Notes under the pieces: generated by a model | What the model was told of the DNA's origin: nothing | The model's input: the letters and a program-made list of their open reading frames with translations, nothing else | Database searches by the model: none | Origin: Leptospiraceae bacterium | GTDB lineage: Bacteria > Spirochaetota > Leptospiria > Leptospirales > Leptonemataceae | Direction of reading: 5' to 3' | Length of the DNA: 15,419 bases | Assembly (NCBI GenBank): GCA_020440935.1 | Contig: JAGRNC010000016.1 | Span: 1 to 15,419, forward strand | Program-made: the position numbers and the translations under genes | Shown here: positions 6,554-12,733 of the stretch, in pieces | Numbering within the stretch: the first letter of the stretch is position 1 | Layout of the letters: every line of letters starts with the position of its first letter

Positions 6554-8620
6554 TCAGTCCAGAAACTGAATTGCTTCTTCGGCCGGGACCGGTCTTGAAA
6601 TCAGGTATCCCTGGACGTATTCGCAATTCCGCTCTTGCAGAAATCGAAGTTGGCTTTCGGTTTCCACTCCTTCGGCCACTACCTCAAGGCCCAGACTCTT
6701 TCCCATGGCCAGGATGGCCGCCACAATGGCTCCATCATCTTTGTTTCCTGGAATATTCATTACGAAATCGCGGTCGATCTTTACAGCATCCACCGGAAAT
6801 CGTTTTAAATAGGTCAGCGAAGAAAAGCCAGTGCCAAAGTCGTCGACGGCGATGCGCAGTCCCATAGCTCGAATTTCATTCAATTCCGCAATGGTATGCT
6901 CCGCATTTTCCAGGGCCACAGTTTCGGTGAATTCCATTTCCAGGAGTCCGGGGTCAAAGCTTGCCTGCTCTAACTCCTTGCGAAGAAAGGCGGCCACCTG
7001 TCGGGAACGAAATTGGCTGGGCGATAGATTGACAGCAATTCGGGCAGTCCGCCCCATCTGATGCCATGCGTTTAGCTGGTGAATCGCCTCTCTAATCGTC
7101 CATTCGCCCAGGTTTTGAATCAGGCCCGTTTCTTCGGCCACAGGAAGAAAGCGATCCGGAGTAATCAAACCCAGTTCGGGATGACGCCAGCGAATTAGCG
7201 CTTCAAATCCGTTAATTTTACCGCTCCGCAAATCCATTTGAGGTTGGTAGAATAGACAGAACTGGCCAGTCTCCAGGGCCTTTCGAAGCATTAGCTCCAG
7301 TTGCATCCGTTCTCTGCTTGCTTCGCTCAGTTCACGTCGGTATATCTCGAACACGGAACCGCCTTTTTGCTTCGAGCGCTGCAGTGCAGAGTGTGCATCC
7401 TGAATCAGGGATTCGGGACCTTCTTCGCGTAATTCGCTCAGAGCTACACCGGCCGAGAAATCGAGATAGATTTCTTCGCCGCAGCAATAGAAAGGCTTCT
7501 GCAGTGATTCTTTCAATCTGGATTCTACCGATTTCATTTCGTCGGCGGAGGCTACATTATCGATCAAAATCAGGAACTCATCGGATCCCGGGCGCGAAAT
7601 TGTATCGCCCAGCTCAAGTGCATCGGTGAGGCGCGCAGCCATATTGCCCAGAAGAGTGTCTGCCGCTTGAATTCCGAAGCTCTCATTCAAACGGGCAAAG
7701 CGAACAATGTCGAGATAGATTAGAGCAAATCCTTTGGAATGATTGTTCTTAAAGCGCAGGTAGGCCTGCTCCAGACGGTCGGCGAAAAGCAGCCGATTGG
7801 GAAGTCCTGTAAGCGTATCGATGAGTCGGAAATCTGTAATGTCGGTTTGGGAGCCGGCCATTCGACGAATTTTGCCAGATTCGTCGCGCACCGATTCTCC
7901 GCGCACCAGCATCCATCGGTATTGTCCTTCGGGATGCTGAACCCTGTATTCCACACGAAATTGCCGGAGGTCTCCGGCCATGTGCTGTTCCATAAGTTGC
8001 AGAAACCCGGGTTTGTCATCGGGATGGAGTACATCGGCCCACTGCTGGAGATCGCCAGGAGGATCTTCTTCTTTTCCGATCATGGCCAAAAAGCGCGGCG
8101 AAAAGTATAGCCTTTCGTGTTGTACATCCCAGTCCCATATACCATCGTTGGAACCTCGTGCCGCCAGCGCGTATCGCTCTTCGCTTTCTTTGAGAGCCAT
8201 CTCTATTCCATTGCGCTCGATGGAATGGCGAATAGACTTCTCCAGGAGCTCTGCATTGAGTTCTCCTTTGACCAGAAAATCCTGAGCTCCGGCCTGAACA
8301 GCCCTGAGCGCTACCGACCGGTCATCCAGCCCGGAAAGAATGACGATGGGAGTGTGCGGGCATCGTTGCCGCAGCTTTAGAAAGGTATCCAGTCCTTCGC
8401 TATCGGGAAGGAAGAGATCCAGCAATATGATGTCAAAACCCCTGCTGATCAGCTGCATGGCTTCGGCCAGACTGACTGCCATATCTATCTGGATGGTACC
8501 GATTTGCTCGAGTACCGCTCTTGCTGCTCGGGCGGCCACCGGATTATCTTCTACCAGGAGTAGCTGAATGGTATGGGAGTCTTCCATGGGGCGAACGAAA
8601 GCATTTCCACGGGGCATCAT
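6554..8620 (-). CDS. Receiver-PAS-GGDEF-EAL protein, probable c-di-GMP phosphodiesterase
   Basis: 688 residues with four domains in order. A CheY-like receiver spans about 17-135 with E24/D25, phosphoacceptor D68 and K118. A PAS/PAC sensor spans about 145-262 (WDWDVQ, HPDD, YRWM...G). A GGDEF domain covers about 265-428, and an EAL domain about 435-688. The GGDEF signature is altered to GSDEF (345-349), and its metal/nucleotide motif reads LDIVRFARLNE, so synthase activity is doubtful. The EAL domain looks complete: EAL (473-475), NLSPSQF (531-537), E565, DDFGTGFSSL (593-602), K614 and EGVE (650-653). Family knowledge: such proteins hydrolyse c-di-GMP to pGpG, often with the degenerate GGDEF acting as a GTP sensor. 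No membrane segment is seen, so it is likely cytosolic. Two ATGs stand in tandem (8620, 8617) behind AAGG; the second has the better spacing. No kinase gene is nearby. Confidence 0.94.
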   Translation of the reverse strand: MMPRGNAFVRPMEDSHTIQLLLVEDNPVAARAARAVLEQIGTIQIDMAVSLAEAMQLISRGFDIILLDLFLPDSEGLDTFLKLRQRCPHTPIVILSGLDDRSVALRAVQAGAQDFLVKGELNAELLEKSIRHSIERNGIEMALKESEERYALAARGSNDGIWDWDVQHERLYFSPRFLAMIGKEEDPPGDLQQWADVLHPDDKPGFLQLMEQHMAGDLRQFRVEYRVQHPEGQYRWMLVRGESVRDESGKIRRMAGSQTDITDFRLIDTLTGLPNRLLFADRLEQAYLRFKNNHSKGFALIYLDIVRFARLNESFGIQAADTLLGNMAARLTDALELGDTISRPGSDEFLILIDNVASADEMKSVESRLKESLQKPFYCCGEEIYLDFSAGVALSELREEGPESLIQDAHSALQRSKQKGGSVFEIYRRELSEASRERMQLELMLRKALETGQFCLFYQPQMDLRSGKINGFEALIRWRHPELGLITPDRFLPVAEETGLIQNLGEWTIREAIHQLNAWHQMGRTARIAVNLSPSQFRSRQVAAFLRKELEQASFDPGLLEMEFTETVALENAEHTIAELNEIRAMGLRIAVDDFGTGFSSLTYLKRFPVDAVKIDRDFVMNIPGNKDDGAIVAAILAMGKSLGLEVVAEGVETESQLRFLQERNCEYVQGYLISRPVPAEEAIQFLD

Positions 8621-8725
8621 CGCCTTGTAAATTCAAATGCCTGCCGGACGGAATTTTGCGGCCAAATTGAGATGGGAAATCGTTTAGATTGCAGTAGTTC
8701 GGTAGAGCGTGGCTGAGCGGTGCCG

Positions 8726-8746
8726 GCTGGCCCGAATTGGGCCAGC
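8726..8746. other. Perfect 8-bp stem-loop between the HEAT-lipoprotein and phosphodiesterase genes
   Basis: GCTGGCCC and GGGCCAGC pair exactly around a GAATT loop. Neither strand has a T-run after it. On the minus strand it lies just after the lipoprotein stop and about 100 bases before the phosphodiesterase start. It could slow or stop transcription, or lie in that gene's leader; the sequence does not decide. Confidence 0.55.
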
Positions 8747-8756
8747 GCGCCGTTGC

Positions 8757-8789
8757 AAGGGCGGGTCAATCGCCTCGAGCCCGTCCCTT
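8757..8789. other. 9-bp stem-loop with one bulge, directly after the lipoprotein stop
   Basis: AAGGG plus CGGG pairs with CCCG, a bulged T, and CCCTT, around a 14-base loop. Read on the plus strand it is followed by a T-rich stretch (TTTCTATTTTCTT), like an intrinsic terminator, but no plus-strand gene ends here. Read on the minus strand it starts right after the TAG stop (8791-8793) but lacks a T-run. It may help to terminate the lipoprotein transcript. Confidence 0.45.
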
Positions 8790-8790
8790 T

Positions 8791-10383
8791 CTATTTTCTT
8801 ACTTCGTCGTACCAATAGAGCCATTGGTTACGAGTATAGAATTCCTGGCCGGTCTTTTCCCGTAGCAGGGTATAGATCATGGTAGCGGATGTACTGGTGG
8901 TATCCGTCTCTCGAAGGGTATCGATCAGTATACCCACGACTTGCGGTTCCTTTCGGTAGCGCAAGGAGCGAATAGCGGCCTGCTTGAGCTTTTCATCTCC
9001 GGAATCTACCAGTTCTTTCAAGCGATCCAGGGCTTCGTCGCCGGGTATTTGACCAATAGCATCGATGGCCATGTACCTCGAAGATGTGTCCCTTTCTGCA
9101 ATGTCTGTGAGAAACGACAGTGTGGAGGGATCCCGCATCATTCCGATGGCCTCCACCGAGATCATGGCCAGACGTTGGTCTCGGCTCTGCGCCGTCTTCA
9201 TAAGGGCTGGAATGGCTTCCCGAGCTCCAAGAATCCCCAGCGACCAGGCAGCCCCATAGCGACCTTCCCCTTCGTCTTCCTTCAAAACCTCAAGGAGGAC
9301 CGGTACGCTTTCCTTATCTCCCAGCCAGCCCAGCGAGCGAGCGATGGTTTCTCGGTCGGGTAATTCCTGATCTGCCAGAATCTTTTCGATAGGAAGCCTG
9401 GCGGGCTGGTATTTGCGTCTGCCAAGGGCGTAGGCAGCGGGGCCCACAGCATCGGGATACGCTCCATCGATGAGGCTTACCAGTTTTTCATTTAGCGAAG
9501 GATCCGCAATGGTTCCTATGATTTCGGCTGCCGCAAACCTGGTTTCCCGCCGTTCATTCTTTATTAACGGAAAGGACAGGGACGGAGCCCGGGGGTCTTC
9601 GGTATCGAGGATGGCCTGCAACGAATTTTCCCGGCCCTTAACAAAGTCTGCCTGCAGCGCTTTGATCAATATGGGCGTGGCGGGTCGATATTTAATCCTT
9701 CCCAGCGCCAGATAGGTGGCGGCCAGGTTGGGTCCATCATCCAGCGTACGGGCCAGTTGCAGCAAGACCGGTCCGGCCGGCTCGTAGCTAACCTTTCCCA
9801 GGGCCATGATGTAGGCTCGTTGTCTGTCTGCTTCGGATGCAGGGGTCTTTTGTAGGCCTGTTAGAATTTGCGGACCCACCGATCGTGCATTCATCTGTTC
9901 GAGGGCGGCTACAGCCTGTAGACGAATGGAATGGTTCTCGTCTCCCAGATAGGGGACCACAGCCGTTGCCGTGCTGGAAACCGATAATCGACTGAGCGCA
10001 TCCAGCAGATAGGCGGGATTTTCGCCGCGTAGTGTACCCAATCGCTGTGCGATCAAGGGGGCGGCTCGCTTCTCGCCAAAATCGGCCAGCGCCAGGGCAG
10101 CCGTCTGACGTACAGCTGCATTATCATCTTTTTCGAATAGCTCGTACAGCGTGGGAATCACTTCTCTGTGATTCCCGTCCATTGCTGCAAGGATAGCAGT
10201 GGAGCGCTCCGACCAGGTTTTGGACTTGAGCGCTTCTTGCACTTGTTGCAGAGTCATGGTTTTTTCATAGGTTTGCCTGGGTTCTGGCATTGTGTGCGGC
10301 TTATCTGGCCCGCATTGGAACAACCAGGAAAACATGAAAACTAATATGCTGTATCGAACTGCCACAGATTTTCTGGGAATCAC
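8791..10383 (-). CDS. HEAT-repeat lipoprotein
   Basis: 530 residues starting at GTG 10383, three bases after the upstream stop. GGAG at 10393-10396 stands nine bases ahead and supports this start. Residues 1-24 are a lipoprotein signal: a basic start, a hydrophobic core, and the lipobox LFQC with acceptor C24. That box is looser than the usual LA(G/A)C and of the kind tolerated in spirochaetes. From about residue 55 to 500 the protein is built of helical repeats of about 30 residues (alternating AAxALG-type and V/IPxL-type turns, for example AAWSLGILGAREAIPALMK), typical of HEAT/PBS-lyase repeats, which act as protein-binding scaffolds. A short non-repeat tail ends in an aromatic QWLYWYDE segment. 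It is likely anchored to a membrane and works with the coiled-coil protein encoded just upstream. Its binding partner cannot be told. Confidence 0.88.
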   Translation of the reverse strand: MIPRKSVAVRYSILVFMFSWLFQCGPDKPHTMPEPRQTYEKTMTLQQVQEALKSKTWSERSTAILAAMDGNHREVIPTLYELFEKDDNAAVRQTAALALADFGEKRAAPLIAQRLGTLRGENPAYLLDALSRLSVSSTATAVVPYLGDENHSIRLQAVAALEQMNARSVGPQILTGLQKTPASEADRQRAYIMALGKVSYEPAGPVLLQLARTLDDGPNLAATYLALGRIKYRPATPILIKALQADFVKGRENSLQAILDTEDPRAPSLSFPLIKNERRETRFAAAEIIGTIADPSLNEKLVSLIDGAYPDAVGPAAYALGRRKYQPARLPIEKILADQELPDRETIARSLGWLGDKESVPVLLEVLKEDEGEGRYGAAWSLGILGAREAIPALMKTAQSRDQRLAMISVEAIGMMRDPSTLSFLTDIAERDTSSRYMAIDAIGQIPGDEALDRLKELVDSGDEKLKQAAIRSLRYRKEPQVVGILIDTLRETDTTSTSATMIYTLLREKTGQEFYTRNQWLYWYDEVRK

Positions 10384-10386
10384 AGG

Positions 10387-11049
10387 CTACTTCTCCGGAA
10401 TCTTCTCGAGTACATCTTTGTACTCCTGCAGTTCCTCCTGCCAGTTCTTTATATCTTTTGCGGCCTGTGCTTTTTGATCCGCATCCGGTTCGCCGTTTTC
10501 CAGGAAATACTGAATCAGTTCAATTCTGGATTCTACTTCGTGAATACGATAGTTGAAATAGGCGCGCTGCTCTTCCGGCTTGATGGGGCTCTCGGAAGGT
10601 GCATCCGGACCTTCTTCGCCAGGTTTGGCATTCTTTGCCTGAGCTTTAGAGCTAGCGATCCGACTTTCAATGGACGTAATGGTATCCAGGGTTTCCCGCT
10701 TGGCCTTTTCCTGTTCCTCGGTCAGTGGTGCTTTGAACTGATTCGGAATATAGAAATTGTCCGGATGTCTGGAGGCGAACTCCTTCCACTGGCGGGCAAC
10801 CTCATCGCGGTCCGGTCGGGGAAGATATAGATCCGGCCATAGACGTCGAATCTCTTCGGCGGACATCTGCGGCGCCGGCGCATCGGGCCATTCAATGTCT
10901 GATGGGCCGCGATCAAATGATTCGCGGGGTGGGGCGCCGTCCGGTCCCTCCGCTACTTCGTTCTTACCGGGTGAGGCGAGTAGCCATATTACGGCTACCA
11001 CCAGTACGGCTACTACTGCGATAATGATGTAAAGTCTCGATTTGGGCAT
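10387..11049 (-). CDS. Membrane-anchored coiled-coil protein of unknown function
   Basis: 220 residues that I do not recognise as a named family. Residues 6-25 form one strongly hydrophobic segment after a short basic start, so the N-terminus probably anchors the protein with its body in the periplasm. Residues 27-62 are a Pro/Gly/Asp-rich flexible linker. From about residue 105 on, the protein is charged and helical: two segments (about 108-140 and 160-217) with heptad-like spacing are split by a Gly/Pro-rich stretch (143-157), which suggests a coiled-coil hairpin. There is no cysteine and no enzyme motif. The start is supported by AGAGG five bases ahead of the ATG. The stop lies three bases before the HEAT lipoprotein start, so the two are co-translated and probably act together at the envelope. 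A possible -35 element TTGACG (11089-11094) lies upstream, but I see no good -10. Confidence 0.7.
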   Translation of the reverse strand: MPKSRLYIIIAVVAVLVVAVIWLLASPGKNEVAEGPDGAPPRESFDRGPSDIEWPDAPAPQMSAEEIRRLWPDLYLPRPDRDEVARQWKEFASRHPDNFYIPNQFKAPLTEEQEKAKRETLDTITSIESRIASSKAQAKNAKPGEEGPDAPSESPIKPEEQRAYFNYRIHEVESRIELIQYFLENGEPDADQKAQAAKDIKNWQEELQEYKDVLEKIPEK

Positions 11050-11098
11050 GATTACCTCTAGTCAACATGGGATAGAGAATTGATCTTTCGTCAAAGAT

Positions 11099-11131
11099 AA
11101 AAAAAGCCCGGCCACAGATTTGCGGCCGGGC
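11099..11131 (-). terminator. Intrinsic terminator of the SGNH hydrolase gene
   Basis: Read on the minus strand, GCCCGGCC and GGCCGGGC form a perfect 8-bp GC-only stem with a 10-base loop, followed at once by seven Ts. It begins about 22 bases after the hydrolase stop. This is a textbook Rho-independent terminator and isolates the hydrolase gene from the coiled-coil/HEAT pair downstream. Confidence 0.94.
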
Positions 11132-11153
11132 CCCGATCAGACAATGGATAGCA

Positions 11154-12416
11154 TCAAATGAAGATATTGATGATCCAGGAGATAGCCTGACCCAGGATGT
11201 TGTCGCTCAGGAATCTTTTCAGATCCACGGGATGTCTGTTCAGAGAGTCGTAATACCAGGCAGCATATTCATTCACTTTAGGAATGTTCACGCCGTATTG
11301 ACGGTTGATATCTGAAATGAGCTCGTTTGCGAGAACGGAATGTCCGTAGCGGTTCGGGTGAACCCCATCCAGACCAAAAACGCCTGGTTTGTTAGGCAGT
11401 GGCCAGTTGGCGCCTGCATTACCGGGGCTGTATCCAGTGGAGGCCACGATGGGACGTCCGTTTTCCTTGATGTCATTGAAGATAGCTTCTGCATCTGTGA
11501 GCGCAAAATTGCGCGCAGCAGCCTGTCGGCGAAGCTCGTTGTTCACCATATGCAGGAAGTTAGTGATCGTTTGCACTTCGTTTGCATCCAGAACGTGATC
11601 CGGGCTGGAAACGCTGGTGCGATAGAATGCTTTCAGACCGGAATAGTTAGCTCGGCCTTTAGGATCATTGTATCGTTCCAGGTAATAGATCGCTGTGACA
11701 TTGGGAACAGTAAAAATGCTTCCGCCTTTGATAGTTCCGATGTTGTCCAGACGACGCATTACTTCGGCCACATCGCGCTTGAAGCGGGCTTCATCCAGGC
11801 AATCCAGAGTAGTGCTCAGAGCAGTACAGAGGACGTGGTTTGCGCCTACTGATGCGAAAACGAACGATGGCTTAACTTTTTCCATGATCTGGATTTGCGT
11901 TCCAGCGTCGCGGAGACCAAAGCGGTGGAATTTGTCGGGTTCCTGGCAATCAGGGACTTGTACCCAACGATAAGTATACCAGTACCATTTTTTCCAGTAC
12001 CAGTCCTTTTCCCATTTGGTAGCAGTAATGTCTTCGCATTTTCCGCTGGTTCGTAGCACAGAAGTATACTCTGCGCCAGTGATCCCTGCATGAGTGGGAA
12101 GGCTTACTGTGGATTCATTGCCGCCGATGATGGACGAAGCGAGGCAGAATACTCCGCAATCGCCTTTGAGTACGTCCTCAAGGTTGGCAAAGGGCCCTTT
12201 CAGGGCGTTGAATGTTACATTGGATCCTGCTTGTTTGGAAACAACAACAGGATAGGCCCAGGTCTGTGTCTTCTTCTCTACTGTAACTCCGTAAAAACCT
12301 TGCGACAGGGAATCTCCCATTACCGCCGGCTTACGAAATAGTTCTGACACAGTTTGGGCTGATAGTGAAGTGGCGCTTACCAATAAAGCAGCCAGAATAA
12401 TTCGACCCAGTTTCAT
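11154..12416 (-). CDS. Exported SGNH/GDSL-family hydrolase (lipase/esterase-like)
   Basis: 420 residues. Residues 1-20 are a Sec signal peptide ending SLSA, so the mature protein is probably periplasmic or secreted. All four SGNH blocks are present: GDS (34-36) with nucleophile S36, a Gly block near IIGGN (96-100), G191-x-N193 (GAN), and D350-x-x-H353 (DGVHPN). The family hydrolyses esters of lipids, sugars or other acyl compounds; the substrate is unknown. Six cysteines come in three near pairs (87/91, 127/157, 197/206), consistent with disulfides outside the cytosol. Residues 135-151, between C127 and C157, are an extraordinary aromatic stretch with six Trp and four Tyr. The last 14 residues are hydrophobic and could contact a membrane. 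A strong ribosome binding site (GGAGGAG, five bases before the ATG), a long structured leader and its own terminator mark it as a single-gene unit. Confidence 0.9.
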   Translation of the reverse strand: MKLGRIILAALLVSATSLSAQTVSELFRKPAVMGDSLSQGFYGVTVEKKTQTWAYPVVVSKQAGSNVTFNALKGPFANLEDVLKGDCGVFCLASSIIGGNESTVSLPTHAGITGAEYTSVLRTSGKCEDITATKWEKDWYWKKWYWYTYRWVQVPDCQEPDKFHRFGLRDAGTQIQIMEKVKPSFVFASVGANHVLCTALSTTLDCLDEARFKRDVAEVMRRLDNIGTIKGGSIFTVPNVTAIYYLERYNDPKGRANYSGLKAFYRTSVSSPDHVLDANEVQTITNFLHMVNNELRRQAAARNFALTDAEAIFNDIKENGRPIVASTGYSPGNAGANWPLPNKPGVFGLDGVHPNRYGHSVLANELISDINRQYGVNIPKVNEYAAWYYDSLNRHPVDLKRFLSDNILGQAISWIINIFI

Positions 12417-12421
12417 TTACA

Positions 12422-12428
12422 CTCCTCC
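12422..12428 (-). promoter_or_regulatory. Strong ribosome binding site of the SGNH hydrolase
   Basis: GGAGGAG on the minus strand, five bases ahead of the ATG at 12416, is the best Shine-Dalgarno match in the window. A second purine box (AGGAGG) lies about 26 bases upstream inside a hairpin. Confidence 0.85.
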
Positions 12429-12446
12429 GTATAGGTACGCTCACTC

Positions 12447-12463
12447 GGATACCTCCTGTATCC
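12447..12463. repeat. Hairpin with a Shine-Dalgarno-like loop
   Basis: GGATAC and GTATCC pair perfectly. On the minus strand the loop reads AGGAG, a perfect Shine-Dalgarno core displayed in a loop 30 bases upstream of the true one. Confidence 0.6.
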
Positions 12464-12484
12464 TCGTTCCCGTGATCTCTCTGT

Positions 12485-12533
12485 GGTTCCTGCGGAACCG
12501 GCAAACATCGTGTTTGCATGAACGCTTCGCGTT
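12485..12533. repeat. Three consecutive tight hairpins with 3-base loops
   Basis: Three perfect inverted repeats stand almost end to end: 12485-12490 with 12494-12499, 12501-12507 with 12511-12517, and 12521-12525 with 12529-12533. All have 3-base loops, and one to three bases separate neighbours. Their stems differ in sequence, so this is not a tandem repeat. Confidence 0.7.
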
Positions 12534-12568
12534 TTCATCAGCTACGCCCGAACATTTATCCGAGCGCA

Positions 12569-12602
12569 ACATCCATCCCCCAGGGAAATGCAGACATCCA
12601 TC
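12569..12602. repeat. Direct repeat of ACATCCATC
   Basis: Two exact 9-base copies at 12569-12577 and 12594-12602, 25 bases from start to start. The second copy overlaps the loop of the inverted repeat TGCAGA/TCTGCA (12589-12606). Confidence 0.6.
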
Positions 12603-12605
12603 TGC

Positions 12606-12631
12606 AAAAAACGCAATGCGTTTATTTTTTT
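12606..12631. terminator. Possible bidirectional terminator-like hairpin
   Basis: AAACGC and GCGTTT pair around AAT. The plus-strand reading is followed by A and seven Ts; the minus-strand reading ends in six consecutive Ts. It lies about 100 bases downstream of the trehalose gene stop and could end that transcript, but the 6-bp stem is weak and it also falls inside the proposed hydrolase leader. Confidence 0.35.
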
Positions 12632-12649
12632 CCAACATCGGGAAAACCC

Positions 12650-12660
12650 GACACCGTGTC
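12650..12660. promoter_or_regulatory. Palindrome at the proposed hydrolase transcription start
   Basis: GACAC-C-GTGTC is a perfect 11-base palindrome directly downstream of the putative -10 element. Its loop is too short to fold as a full RNA hairpin, so if it has a role, an operator is more likely. No regulator is identified. Confidence 0.3.
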
Positions 12661-12662
12661 AC

Positions 12663-12690
12663 ATTATGAATAAGGCTTAGGAAGGGGCAA
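12663..12690 (-). promoter_or_regulatory. Possible sigma-70-type promoter for the SGNH hydrolase
   Basis: On the minus strand TTGCCC (12685-12690) is followed after 16 bases by CATAAT (12663-12668). Predicted transcription would begin near 12656 and give a leader of about 240 bases. The 12664-12733 stretch between here and the trehalose gene stop holds nothing else except a repeated GGTGTA on the minus strand. Confidence 0.4.
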
Positions 12691-12733
12691 GAAAAAAATT
12701 ACACCTTGTCAGTATTTGACTACACCCTCTGGA

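Larger units (their letters stand above)
12417..12656 (-). other. Hairpin-rich leader region ahead of the SGNH hydrolase gene
   Basis: This gene-free stretch of about 240 bases holds a succession of short perfect inverted repeats: 12447-12463 (6 bp, loop CTCCT), 12485-12499 (6 bp, loop TGC), 12501-12517 (7 bp, loop TCG), 12521-12533 (5 bp, loop TTC), 12589-12606 (6 bp, loop 6), 12609-12623 (6 bp, loop AAT) and 12638-12651 (5 bp, loop AAAA). There is also a 9-base direct repeat. If transcription starts near 12656, all of these would lie in the untranslated leader of the hydrolase mRNA. I do not recognise a known riboswitch. It could be a regulatory leader, an RNA-stability element or a remnant of a mobile repeat. 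Confidence 0.6.

Noticed and set aside
6513..6626. Longer tldD start overlapping the phosphodiesterase gene
   Set aside because: The 38 extra residues look like read-through of the opposite frame and TldD proteins normally begin near the chosen ATG.
8660..8790. A tRNA-like gene suggested by GTAGTTCGGTAGAGC and nearby stems
   Set aside because: No acceptor stem closes it, the would-be anticodon loop lacks U33, and there is no T loop consensus.
11340..11852. 170-codon plus-strand open frame
   Set aside because: It is antisense to the SGNH hydrolase, which has a signal peptide, a strong ribosome binding site and all catalytic blocks.
12417..12660. CRISPR array or tandem repeat
   Set aside because: The hairpin stems differ in sequence and spacing; only one 9-base direct repeat is present.
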